From Sphingomonas oleivorans (lineage in GTDB: Bacteria; Pseudomonadota; Alphaproteobacteria; Sphingomonadales; Sphingomonadaceae), in the NCBI RefSeq assembly GCF_003050615.1, contig NZ_NWBU01000009.1, positions 186,001 through 250,000 of the forward strand: a stretch of 64,000 nt of DNA, written 5' to 3'. Below, in pieces: positions 35,151 through 44,242 of this stretch. The notes beneath the pieces are model-generated. The model was not told the origin of the DNA, made no database searches, and worked only from the letters and a program-made list of their open reading frames with translations. The position numbers and the translations under genes are program-made. The first letter of the stretch is position 1; each line of letters begins with the position of its first letter.

Positions 35151-37192
35151 CAGCCTGCACCTTTCGGCATCGCCCGATAGGCGGGGGCATCGGGGAAGAG
35201 ATTGCGCCTGAGGCCGGTGAGCGCGACGAGGCCGTCGCGGCGCGCGCGCGACGCGAGTCCGGCGACATGGCCGATTGCTTCGTCGAGCATGGCAAGCAGC
35301 GCGGGATCGGAGATTTGCTGCGGCCGGCCGGGCGCCAGCCGTCCGGCGAGATGGCGCGCAATGCCGTCCAGCAGATGCGCCAGCGTGGCGCCGGCGATGG
35401 GGATCAGCATGCGAAGCTGGAGCAGCGTGACGCCCAGCCGCAGGTCGCGCAGCGGATCGACCGTCGCCAGATCGGGCGCTCCGCCTGCCGCCGCGAGGCG
35501 CGGCGCGAGCAGGCCGGTCGTGTCGATCATGCGGCTCGTCCAGCCGGCCAGGTCGGTACGGTCGCGCCGCTGGGCGATGGCGATCAGCGCCCGATCGGTG
35601 GCGCGCACCAGCCGCCGCGCCGCGCCCGCCGCGCCGACGACGCGGACGAGCCGCGTCATGACGAGCGCCACCAGCACGCCGATCGCCTGGGCGAAATTGA
35701 TGTTCAGGAAGCTTTCAAATTGGCCGGCATAGGCCGGGCCGATGGCGAGCGCGCCGAGGAAGCCGATGAACATCGGCAGCGCGGTCATCATCTGTGCCGG
35801 GAGCGCGAGCAGCATGCCGAACGGCAGCAGCACCGGCGCCAGCACCAACGCGAGCATTGCGAAGCCGTCGATGTGCGGCATGACCGCGAACAGATAGAAT
35901 GCCGCGAGCGGGATGGAGAGGAGCGTCATCAGGAAGAATTTGTTCTGATGGGGCGTCGGATCGTCGAGCCCGGCGAAGAGCGAACCCAGCACGCCCGCGA
36001 ACATTGCGGCGATGGCGCCTTCCGGCCAGGCGGTGGCGATCCAGAAGGCGCAGCAGACGAGCACACCGGCGGCAGCGCTCATCGCCGACAGCAAGGCCAT
36101 TCCGGGATCGCGATGCAATTGCCGGTCCGCGCTTTCCGGCAGGCTGGCAAGCGTCTCGTCCGCCGGCCGGCCGGGATCGTCGACATGCGCCGCCAGCGCG
36201 CGGGCGCGGGCATGCGTCCCGATCATTTCGCCGAGCCGGGTGAACAGGCTCATCAGCAGCAGATCGGACCAGGATGCGCCTTCGGGCCGGGCGGCGGCAT
36301 CGGCCTCCAGCGCCTCGACGAGGCGCGCCGCGCGCGCAGCGAGCGACACCGCCTCTTCATTGGGCCGGTCGGCATCGCCCGCCCAGGCGGCGGCATCGGC
36401 GAGCAGCAGCGCTGCCGGCTCGGGCAGCGCATCGGGCCCGCCCAGCGCCTGGAGCCGATCCTCCACCGCCGTCGTCAGCGGCAGCAGCCGGACGAGCTGA
36501 TCCTGAAGTGCTACCAGCAGGCGGCGGCGCGGGCGCAGATTGGCGGTGTCGAACGGCAGATGCGTCGCCATCAGGTGGATTTCGGTCGCGTCCGCAGCGA
36601 ATTTCCGCCGTTCGGCGGCGATGCGCGGATGCTGCCGCCCGGACAGCGAGTCGGCGATCCAGCAATTGGCATCGGCGAGCACCCCGCGCACCCGATCGGC
36701 AAGCACCACCATCACGCTTTGCGGAAAGACGATGGTGTGGACGAGCGCAGCCGACACCACGCCGATCGCGATTTCCTGCACGCGTAATATGGCGGTGTCG
36801 AACAGCCCCTGCGGCTGCTCCACCTGGGGGAAGGCGATCAGCATCGCCGAATAGCCCGCGAGCATGAACAGATAGGATCGCGGCGTGCGATCGAGCAGCG
36901 CCACGAACAGGCACAGGCCAAGCCAGGCGGCAAGCGCGAGGCTGAGCAGCGCGGGTACATTGATCAGCGCAGGCACCAGCGTCAGCGATGCGGCCGCGCC
37001 GAGCAGCGTGCCGAGCAGCCGGTACAGCGCCTTGGAACGCAGCGCGCCGGCGAGCGGCTGGCTGGTGATATAGACGGTGATCATCGCCCAATAGGGCCGA
37101 TCGAGGCCAAGGCCGAGCGACACGTACAGCGCCAGCATCGCCGCCGCGAAGCAATTGAGCGAGAAGATGCCATGGCGCAGCGCGGCGGGCAT
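35150..37192 (-). CDS. FUSC family (AaeB/fusaric acid resistance-like) transporter
   Basis: 680-residue inner membrane protein with two bundles of about six transmembrane helices separated by a cytoplasmic region, the aromatic-acid exporter family layout. The N-terminal segment ALYVSLGLGLDRPYWAMITVYI and the LVHTIVFPQSV region are typical. Such pumps export aromatic acids such as p-hydroxybenzoate or fusaric acid; the substrate here is unproven. Three bases after the MarR gene stop. Confidence 0.9.
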   Translation of the reverse strand: MPAALRHGIFSLNCFAAAMLALYVSLGLGLDRPYWAMITVYITSQPLAGALRSKALYRLLGTLLGAAASLTLVPALINVPALLSLALAAWLGLCLFVALLDRTPRSYLFMLAGYSAMLIAFPQVEQPQGLFDTAILRVQEIAIGVVSAALVHTIVFPQSVMVVLADRVRGVLADANCWIADSLSGRQHPRIAAERRKFAADATEIHLMATHLPFDTANLRPRRRLLVALQDQLVRLLPLTTAVEDRLQALGGPDALPEPAALLLADAAAWAGDADRPNEEAVSLAARAARLVEALEADAAARPEGASWSDLLLMSLFTRLGEMIGTHARARALAAHVDDPGRPADETLASLPESADRQLHRDPGMALLSAMSAAAGVLVCCAFWIATAWPEGAIAAMFAGVLGSLFAGLDDPTPHQNKFFLMTLLSIPLAAFYLFAVMPHIDGFAMLALVLAPVLLPFGMLLALPAQMMTALPMFIGFLGALAIGPAYAGQFESFLNINFAQAIGVLVALVMTRLVRVVGAAGAARRLVRATDRALIAIAQRRDRTDLAGWTSRMIDTTGLLAPRLAAAGGAPDLATVDPLRDLRLGVTLLQLRMLIPIAGATLAHLLDGIARHLAGRLAPGRPQQISDPALLAMLDEAIGHVAGLASRARRDGLVALTGLRRNLFPDAPAYRAMPKGAG

Positions 37193-37195
37193 GGC

Positions 37196-37645
37196 TTATT
37201 GGCCGAGCGGCGTCATGTCGGCGGCGTTCAGCGCCTCCTCCATCCGCGTCAGGACGCGGATGGTCGTGTCGATATCCTCGTCGGCTATGCCGGCGAACAG
37301 CTTCTCGCGAATGACGGCCATGATCATTTCGGCCTGTTCCGCCAGCGCGCGGCCGGCGGCGGTGAGATGAAGCGTCTTGGCGCGGCCGTCGGTCGGATCG
37401 GGATGGCGTTCGATCAGGCCGCTGCGGACGAGTTGATCGAGAATGCGGGCCAGCGACGGGCCCTCCACTCCGAGCTCGTCCGCCAGCACGCCCGGTCGCG
37501 TACCGTCGCCCAGCCGCCCGAGCAGCATCACCGGCAAGGCCGTCGCCTGCGACAGGCCGAGCGGCGTCAGCGATCGATCCATATGACGGCGGTAGAGGCG
37601 CGGCAGGCGAAACAGCCGGGCAACCAGATTGCGGGTGCGATACAT
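37196..37645 (-). CDS. MarR family transcriptional regulator
   Basis: 149-residue winged-helix regulator. The DNA-recognition region reads ALPVMLLGRLGDGTRPGVLADELGVEGPSLARILDQLVRSGLIERHPDPTDGR in shape, with the wing at DPTDGRAKTLHLT. It is the first gene of the efflux operon and, with a palindrome just before its start, is likely an autorepressor relieved by an aromatic ligand. Confidence 0.9.
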   Translation of the reverse strand: MYRTRNLVARLFRLPRLYRRHMDRSLTPLGLSQATALPVMLLGRLGDGTRPGVLADELGVEGPSLARILDQLVRSGLIERHPDPTDGRAKTLHLTAAGRALAEQAEMIMAVIREKLFAGIADEDIDTTIRVLTRMEEALNAADMTPLGQ

Positions 37646-37658
37646 GTCCGCGTATTTA

Positions 37659-37678
37659 TTAGTTAGTATGCTTGCTAA
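37659..37678. promoter_or_regulatory. probable MarR operator
   Basis: Imperfect palindrome TTAGTTAGTATGCTTGCTAA (TTAGnnAGnATnCTnnCTAA) in an AT-rich island 14-33 bases before the marR-like start, the size and place expected of a MarR-family operator overlapping the promoter. Confidence 0.55.
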
Positions 37679-37846
37679 ATAATCGAGCGGAGGATTTTGT
37701 CAAGCGGGTGTCGCGCACCGCGAGGAGATGCGGCATCTCGGCCCTTCCGCCTGCCGAAATGCCGGTTCCCGGTCGATGGATTGATATAGGCGAAACCTGT
37801 GCCTTTGTGCGGCCGGGAGCGGTGAAGCGCCCCCGGCCTGGCCATG

Positions 37847-40696
37847 TCAGAACCGATAGGTGAGGCTTGCCCGTATTATTCGACCGAAGAGCGGCCGGCC
37901 AACGCCGAAATTGCGCGTGCCGTCGGTCGTGCGGTTGTCGATGCCGATCGTCCCGCCCTCGGTCAGCGAAACCGCGTTGGTGAGATTGTTGACATGGACC
38001 TGCCCTGTCAGCCCTTCGGTGAAGTTGACGAGCGCGCCGATGTCGAACTCGGTATAGCTGGGAAAGACCGTCACATCGATGTCGCTTGCCGAAGCGAAGC
38101 GATCGCTGAAATACAGCATCTGGCCATAGATGGTCAGCGGCAGGCCCGTTGTCGGCTTGAAGTCGAAGGACGGGCGCACATTCACAAGGATTTCGGAAAG
38201 GCGCTGCGGACGACGCCCATCCGAATTGACCTCGGTGAACTCATAACCGGTGATCGTGCCCAGACTGTCGACGATCGCGCGGACATCGGTGCGCGACGTC
38301 CCCTTGAATTCGGGCTTTTGGTAGACGAAGCTTCCCTTCAGCTCGAAGCCCTCGAGAAATGTCGGGCGCAGGCCGGCCTCGAACTCGACGCCGATATTGC
38401 TCACGCCCTCGTTGAAGACCTGATCGACGATCGGGCAGTCCGCAAGATCGGAAACGCCGCTGGGCACCGCGCAGCTCGGGTCCGTGAAATCGCGATAGGC
38501 GCTGGCCCGGTCGCGTGCCGAAAAGTCGTTGTAGAAAACGGCAAGCGCTGCGTCGAATTCACGGCTGAAATAGCGTGTGCCGCCCTCGATCTGCAGGATT
38601 CGTTCGACCTGATTGAGCTCGACGGAGCCTGAAGGCGATGTCTGATTGGTCGCCGAGCCACGGAAGACGACGTCCTCCGGACTTGGCAGGCGGAAAGAGT
38701 CCGAAACCAGACCATAGATCGCGAAATTGTTGGTGAACGAATAGTTTCCGCCGATCGACCAGCCGAAAGCGTCATAGCTTTTTTCCTGGAAACGCGGATC
38801 GCCAGGCAGGTTCACGAGATTGTCGGCGAGCGTGTCTTCGGTGCTGCCGGGCTCCACATCCGATGGCGTGAGGTTCCGCCGAAGTTCGAGCGGCTGGGTC
38901 ACGACGTCGACATCCAGCTTCTGCCAGCGCACGCCCATATCGATCTTCAGGCGATTGTCGAACAGCTCCCAATGATCGAGCGCATAGAGCGCATATCCCC
39001 GGAACGCTGCGTCCGAATTCTGGCCGAAGAGCGATGGCACCAGCACGCCGCGATCGGTGAGCGAGGGACCGACCTGCTGGCCGTTCGCGTCCACCGCGAT
39101 CAGATCGATAAGACGGGCGTTTTCGCTTACGTCGCTGACGAGCAGCGCCGCCTGAAAATTCATGTCGTAATTATAGTTGCTGACATAGCCGCCGAGCGTC
39201 AGATCGTGCTTGCCGGCAAGGTTAAGCGACTTCTGGATGCGGAAATCGCCGGAAAAGCTGTCGGCTTCCACCGTCGTGATGAACGGGACGGGGAGGTTCA
39301 GATATTGTGCATCAGTTACTTCCTTGCCCGTATCGAGATAGTTGGCCTGAACACGGTCGTAGTTCGCAAATTGCTGGACGAACTGCGCCAAGGTGCTCGC
39401 GGGCAGGTTGGCTCCGCAGTTGCTCTGATTGATGCCGCTGAAATAGCCGGTGAGCCGCACATCATCGAGATCGCAATTCTGCGCTGCGACGAAAGCGGGA
39501 TTGTTGATCTCGTTGTTCGCGCGCTGCGAGAGAAAGCGCTCGCGCTCCACGGCCGGATCCACGAAGATCGCGTTGAAGCCGCTGACCCCGGTCGTGTAGC
39601 GAAGGCCCGCGCCGAATTTCCACCCCGAATCGAGCTCCTTGCTGAACTTGATGGTGGAGATATCGAACTCGGGATTGATCCCGTCGGCGATGTCGACCGA
39701 CTTGCGACCATTCTGGTCCAGCAGCTCGAAATAGCGCAGCCCCGGCGACGTCAGCGCGCCGTCGCGGAAGTTGATCCCCACGCTCTGGATATTGTCCTGG
39801 TCGATGATCGTCGGATTTTCCGGCGTGCCGCGCTGCGAGATCGCCGGGATGGTGAAGGGAATATTCTGATAGAAAGCAGTCTTGTCGCGCAGGATCAGGG
39901 CGTGCGTCTCGATGACCGTGGATTCATCATCGCTCTTGTAGACGAGGTTCCCACGGATCTGGCCACCATTGTCGGCAGTGAAGCCGACGTCGCGCATGCC
40001 ATTTGAGATGCGATAGAAACCGCCCAGCGCGAAGGTCAGATTCTTGTTGATCGGCCCCGATACGAACGCCTCGTTTCGGACCAGCCCATAATCGCTGAGC
40101 TCGATCTTATAGCCGCCTTCAAACTCCTGCTTGCCGGTGCGGGTGATGTAGTTCACGACCGCGCCGAGGCCGTTCGAGTAGAGGATGCCGCCGGGGCCGC
40201 CCTTGATGGCTTCGACGCGCTCCGTCATCAGATCGACCCGGATGAACACGTCGTTGTTCATGAACGGCGTTTCCGGATCCTCGAACGTCGGAAGCCCGTC
40301 GATCAACTGCGGCGCATAGCGATAGCCGCCCGTGACGGGCAGGCCGCGCACCGTGATATTGTTGCTCGCCTCGCCCGCCGTGCCCCCTTCGGGAAACAGG
40401 CCGGGAATATTGCCGAGCAGATCGGCCGTGCTCGCCGGCGCCAGGATCTGAATGTCTTCGGCGCCGATGGTGTTGATCGAGAAGGTCGCGTCGAGCTTGC
40501 GCGTATTTTCGGTAACGCCGGTAACGACGATCTACGCGACATCGTCGGGATTTTGTTCCGCGGCGTCCCGCTCGGCCTGAGCGCCTTGTGGCGCCGCATC
40601 CTGCGCCATGACGGGCGAGGCTATCAAGGCCGTCGCGCACGCGAAGATCGAGATATTCTGCCGCAACAGGGCAATGCCCGAAGTCCGGGAAATCAT
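37847..40696 (-). pseudogene. TonB-dependent receptor interrupted by an in-frame amber codon
   Basis: The full frame runs from ATG 40696 (strong GGAGGAG ribosome site, signal peptide ending SPVMAQDA) to 37847. It is interrupted once, by TAG at 40532-40534, exactly where the TonB box EIVVTG would begin (the sequence reads stop-IVVTGVTENTRKLD). The rest is intact: plug domain (STADLLGNIPGLFPEGG, ITVRGLPVTGGYR), a 22-strand-type barrel and a C-terminal aromatic (ASLTYRF), about 949 codons. Receptors of this type import sugars or oligosaccharides, fitting the GH32/MFS neighbours. It may be a recent nonsense mutation, a sequencing error, or a suppressed stop. Confidence 0.85.
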
Positions 40697-40774
40697 CCTA
40701 TTCTCCTCCCTATCATGCGCCTTGGGGCGCTTATTTTGTCGCTTCGCCGGCCGGACGCCGTACGATGACGACGC

Positions 40775-40813
40775 TAGGGCGGTTGATCCGATTGTATCGG
40801 ATCAACCGCCCTA
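40775..40813. promoter_or_regulatory. perfect 18-bp inverted repeat, probable operator of the receptor gene
   Basis: Two 18-base arms (left arm begins TAGGGCGGTTGATCCGAT) flank a 3-base centre. On the minus strand the centre falls in TACAAT (40791-40796), a good -10 element, about 90 bases before the receptor ATG. This looks like a repressor operator over a promoter. It might also act as a terminator for the GH32 transcript, but no T-run follows. Confidence 0.5.
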
Positions 40814-40902
40814 AACCCTTGTTTTGCTGCGATTTCAGAGCCGTCAGATCTGAGTCTGTATGACTAGAAATCGTTTTACGCTTTTGGGCTGACTTTATGA
40901 TT

Positions 40903-42489
40903 TTAGCGGCGTGCGAGACGGCTGGAATCGGCGCCGGCATCGGCGAGAGTCCAGGCGTCGAGCGTACGGATGGTGGCGGTGCCATTGCGGGCGACGGCCG
41001 ACCAGGAGAGCGGGCCGCCGCCACGATAGAAGCGGTCGGTAATTGTCTGTGTGCCATCATTGACGAACAGCTCGATGATCGACTGATCGACGAAGATGCG
41101 CAGCTTCAGTCGGCCGGTACGAAGGTCGACGGGGGCGACGTGCCGGTTCGGGAAACCATCGTGGAAATGCGGGCCCGAGCGCGTCCGGTCGATGAAGACC
41201 TCGTTCACCGTAGGATTGACGCCGATCAGCGTCTCATAGCCCTGGCCGTCGGTGAGGACGAAGCTGAGCTGATCCGCCGTGCCGGTGTCGATATCGAGGT
41301 CGAGCTCGACCGCGCCTCCCTCGACGCCATGGGGGGCGAGCACCACCGGCTGTTCGCCCAGACGGAGGTTGGAGGTCGTCCGGTGGTTCGAACGCAGCCC
41401 CGCAAGCTCGCGCACCGGCGCCTGGGCGATGCGATAGCCCTCCGCCGTCTTGCGCAGTGCCACGGTGCGCGGCAGCGACATCGCCCCGCGCGACGGATAG
41501 GTCGGAATGGACTCGGCATAGCGCCAGTCATTCGCCCAGCCGATCCAGATGCGGCGCGGATCGCTCTTGGGCAGGTCGTTCCACGAAACGGCGGCGTAGA
41601 AATCCGCGCCATAGTCCATCCATGCCGGCGCCTCGCCCCAGCTCGGATCGGGCGTGAAGCGGGTGCCGTCGAAATCGCCGACGAAATATTGGCCGCCCGA
41701 GCCGCCACCGACCGCATTGTCGCCAAGATTGACGCTCAGCACCCAGCGCGTCTCGCCCGGCCGCCCCTCGACCGGCAGCTCGAACAGATCGGGGCATTCC
41801 CAATTCTTGCCCTGTGCGCCAGCCGGGCCGAAATGGCTGGCGAGCATCCAGCTCTTGAGGTCGGGCGAGGTGTAGAGGGCGACCCTGTTCTCCGCCGCCA
41901 TCACCACCACCATCACCCAGCGTTTGGTGGGGGCATGCCAGAAGACCTTGGGATCGCGGAATTCGGTGGAGTCGATGTCGAGCACGGGTCCGGTGCCGTA
42001 GCGTGTCCAGCTCCGCCCCTTGTCATTGCTGTAGGCGAGGAACTGCGCCTGCGATCCCGTGCGCGGATCATGGCCGGTATAGACCGCGATCAGCGGCGGG
42101 CGGCCGCCCTTTCCGAGCCCGCTGCTGTTCTTCCAGTCGATCACCGCGCTGCCCGAAAAGGCCATGACGTCGGTCTCGGGGATGGCGACCGGCAGCTCCT
42201 GCCAATGGACGAGGTCGCGGCTGACCGCATGGCCCCAGCTCATATGGCCCCAGCGGTCGCCATGGGGATTATATTGGTAGAAGAGGTGATATTCCCCTTC
42301 ATAATAGACCAGGCCGTTCGGGTCGTTCAGCCAGTTGCGCGCCGGCGTGAAATGATATTGGGGGCGATGAACGTCGCCCGCAGGCGTTCGAGCCGGGGCG
42401 GAGGGGCTTGCCGCCGCGAGCGGCATGGTCGCCATCATCGCGACAGCGATCGCGGCCAGGGCCGCGCCCATGGGACATTTCCTGCTCAT
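40903..42489 (-). CDS. secreted GH32 glycoside hydrolase (levanase/inulinase/sucrose hydrolase type)
   Basis: 528-residue glycoside hydrolase family 32 enzyme with an N-terminal export signal (LAAIAVAMMATMPLAAASP). The five-blade propeller carries the nucleophile Asp56 in WLNDPNGLVYY, the transition-state stabiliser Asp179 in FRDPKVFW and the acid/base Glu231 in WECPDLFEL. The C-terminal beta-sandwich domain includes LKLRIFVDQSIIELFVNDG. It cleaves beta-fructosides such as levan, inulin or sucrose. It overlaps the MFS gene by 4 bases (ATGA). Confidence 0.93.
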   Translation of the reverse strand: MSRKCPMGAALAAIAVAMMATMPLAAASPSAPARTPAGDVHRPQYHFTPARNWLNDPNGLVYYEGEYHLFYQYNPHGDRWGHMSWGHAVSRDLVHWQELPVAIPETDVMAFSGSAVIDWKNSSGLGKGGRPPLIAVYTGHDPRTGSQAQFLAYSNDKGRSWTRYGTGPVLDIDSTEFRDPKVFWHAPTKRWVMVVVMAAENRVALYTSPDLKSWMLASHFGPAGAQGKNWECPDLFELPVEGRPGETRWVLSVNLGDNAVGGGSGGQYFVGDFDGTRFTPDPSWGEAPAWMDYGADFYAAVSWNDLPKSDPRRIWIGWANDWRYAESIPTYPSRGAMSLPRTVALRKTAEGYRIAQAPVRELAGLRSNHRTTSNLRLGEQPVVLAPHGVEGGAVELDLDIDTGTADQLSFVLTDGQGYETLIGVNPTVNEVFIDRTRSGPHFHDGFPNRHVAPVDLRTGRLKLRIFVDQSIIELFVNDGTQTITDRFYRGGGPLSWSAVARNGTATIRTLDAWTLADAGADSSRLARR

Positions 42490-43874
42490 ATGGTCGCAGC
42501 TCCCCGCGTTTCGTCGGCCCGGCGGGGGCCGAAGCCGAGATCCATATCCTCGAGCGCGATGCCGTTGGTTTCGGGCATCATCTTCCAGACGAACAGCAGC
42601 TGCAGCAGCATCATCGTGCCGAAGAAGACGAAGACATAGCCGCCGAGGCTGGTCGCGAAGACGGGGAAGGTCCAGGTGATCGCCGCCGCCATCACCCAAT
42701 GGGTGGTGCTGCCGAGCGCCTGCCCCTTGCCACGCACGGCGCTGGGGAAGACCTCCGAGATGAACACCCAGATCACCGCGCCCTGCGAAATGGCGAAAGC
42801 GGCGATGAAGCCGAGCAGGCCCAGCAGCACGGCCGTGCCGTCCGGGCGATCGCTCGAAAGCTGGGCTGCAACCAGGAACAGCGCGGCCGCCGTAGCGACC
42901 GAGCCGAAATAGAGCAGCGGCTTGCGGCCGAAGCGATCGATCAGGAACAGCGCGAGGATGGTGAAGACGAGATTCGTGCCGCCGACCGCCACCGCCTGGA
43001 GCAGCGCGCTGTCGGCGCCGGCACCGCCCAGCTCGAAGATGCGCGGCGCATAATAAAGCAGCGCATTGATGCCCGAAAGTTGGTTGAACATCGCGATGGC
43101 GATCGCGCAGGCCACCGGCAGCGCATGTTTGCGCTCGAACAGGCGCGGCGCGACGGCGCCGGCCTCGCGCGCGGCCGCGGCCTGCATGTGGCGCACCTCC
43201 TCCTCGGGCGCGGGAAAGCCCAGCCGCGTCATGACCGCACGCGCCGCATCCAAGCGGCCATTCTGAACCAGCCAGCGGGGGCTGTCGGGCAGGAGGAGCG
43301 TGACGACGAGGAACAGGAAGGAGGGGATGGCGACGATGCCGAGCATCCACCGCCACGCCACGTCCGCCGGCGCCAGTCGCGCGATGATGAGGTTGGAAAG
43401 GAAGGCGATCAGGATGCCGAGCACGATGTTGAGCTGGTTGAGCGCAACCAGCCGGCCGCGGAAATGGGCAGGCGAGACCTCGGCGATATAGATTGGCGTG
43501 ACGACCGACGCCGCGCCGATCGCGAGCCCGCCCAGGAAGCGGAACAGCAGCAGGCTCGACCAGCTCCCCGCCAGGCCGCTGCCGAGCGAGGACAGGACAT
43601 AGAAGAGCGCGACCGTCAGCAGCATCGGCTTGCGGCCGAAGCGGTCGGCCGGCCAGCCGGCGACGAGCGAGCCCAGCACCGTGCCGATCAGCGCCGACGC
43701 CACGGTGAAGCCGAGTGCGGCATCGCTCAGCCCGAACCGCGCCTGCAGGGCGGAGGTGGTGCCGGAGATGACGGCGGTGTCGAATCCGAACAACAGCCCG
43801 CCCAGCGCAGCACCTGCCGCGCTCAGGATCATGGCGAGCGTTACCGGGGTTGCATCATGGGATCGCTCACGCAT
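42486..43874 (-). CDS. MFS sugar porter
   Basis: 462-residue, 12-helix sugar porter of the major facilitator superfamily. Signature motifs: GGLLFGFDTAVISG in helix 1, AGWPADRFGRKPML between helices 2 and 3, and the second-half equivalent LIDRFGRKPLLYFG. It probably imports fructose or glucose released by the GH32 enzyme. ATG 43874 follows GGAAGG; an in-frame ATG at 43943 is less likely. Confidence 0.9.
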   Translation of the reverse strand: MRERSHDATPVTLAMILSAAGAALGGLLFGFDTAVISGTTSALQARFGLSDAALGFTVASALIGTVLGSLVAGWPADRFGRKPMLLTVALFYVLSSLGSGLAGSWSSLLLFRFLGGLAIGAASVVTPIYIAEVSPAHFRGRLVALNQLNIVLGILIAFLSNLIIARLAPADVAWRWMLGIVAIPSFLFLVVTLLLPDSPRWLVQNGRLDAARAVMTRLGFPAPEEEVRHMQAAAAREAGAVAPRLFERKHALPVACAIAIAMFNQLSGINALLYYAPRIFELGGAGADSALLQAVAVGGTNLVFTILALFLIDRFGRKPLLYFGSVATAAALFLVAAQLSSDRPDGTAVLLGLLGFIAAFAISQGAVIWVFISEVFPSAVRGKGQALGSTTHWVMAAAITWTFPVFATSLGGYVFVFFGTMMLLQLLFVWKMMPETNGIALEDMDLGFGPRRADETRGAATI

Positions 43875-43983
43875 CGGCCGCGCCTTCCAGAAAGGAGGCC
43901 GGAAGGGTGAGGCGCTTCCGCGCCCCGGCCATCGGCAGGGCAAGCGCCGAAACGGACATGCAGCCGCATGCTTTCAGGGTCAT
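43867..43983 (-). CDS. possible 38-residue upstream ORF of the MFS gene
   Basis: Short frame starting MTLKACGCMSVSALAL with a strong purine-rich ribosome site (AGGAGAGGAAG) just before its ATG. Its stop overlaps the MFS start by 8 bases. It could be a leader peptide coupling translation of the porter. It has no recognisable family and may be chance; the good ribosome site is the main support. Confidence 0.3.
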   Translation of the reverse strand: MTLKACGCMSVSALALPMAGARKRLTLPASFLEGAADA

Positions 43984-44044
43984 ATTCTTCCTCTCCTGCG
44001 CGCAATCGCGCTTATTCTTTTCGCCATCTATGTGGCGTGAACTA

Positions 44045-44073
44045 AATCTATTGAAGTGACTTAGTCGGGTCAA
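44045..44073 (-). promoter_or_regulatory. sigma70-type promoter for the MFS-GH32 operon
   Basis: On the minus strand TTGACC (44068-44073), 17-base spacer, TAGATT (44045-44050). Two similar GTGA-containing half sites (GTGAACTAA at 44037 and GTGACTTAG at 44056) lie over it about 20 bases apart, a possible regulator site. The whole 370-base gap 43875-44242 otherwise holds only the short upstream ORF. Confidence 0.45.
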
Positions 44074-44242
44074 CAGTCCTAAGCGCGCGCTCGGCGGCCC
44101 TTAAGGCGAAGGATCGTCAAGGCGTGGATAAGGCTTTGGGGCCCGTCCAAGGGAATCGACCCTCTATTGCGACAGGCCGTGCAATCCGGGCCCGCTCCTG
44201 GGCAAAAAACCGTCCCTATTTCCCATGGCCGGTCAAGGCGCA

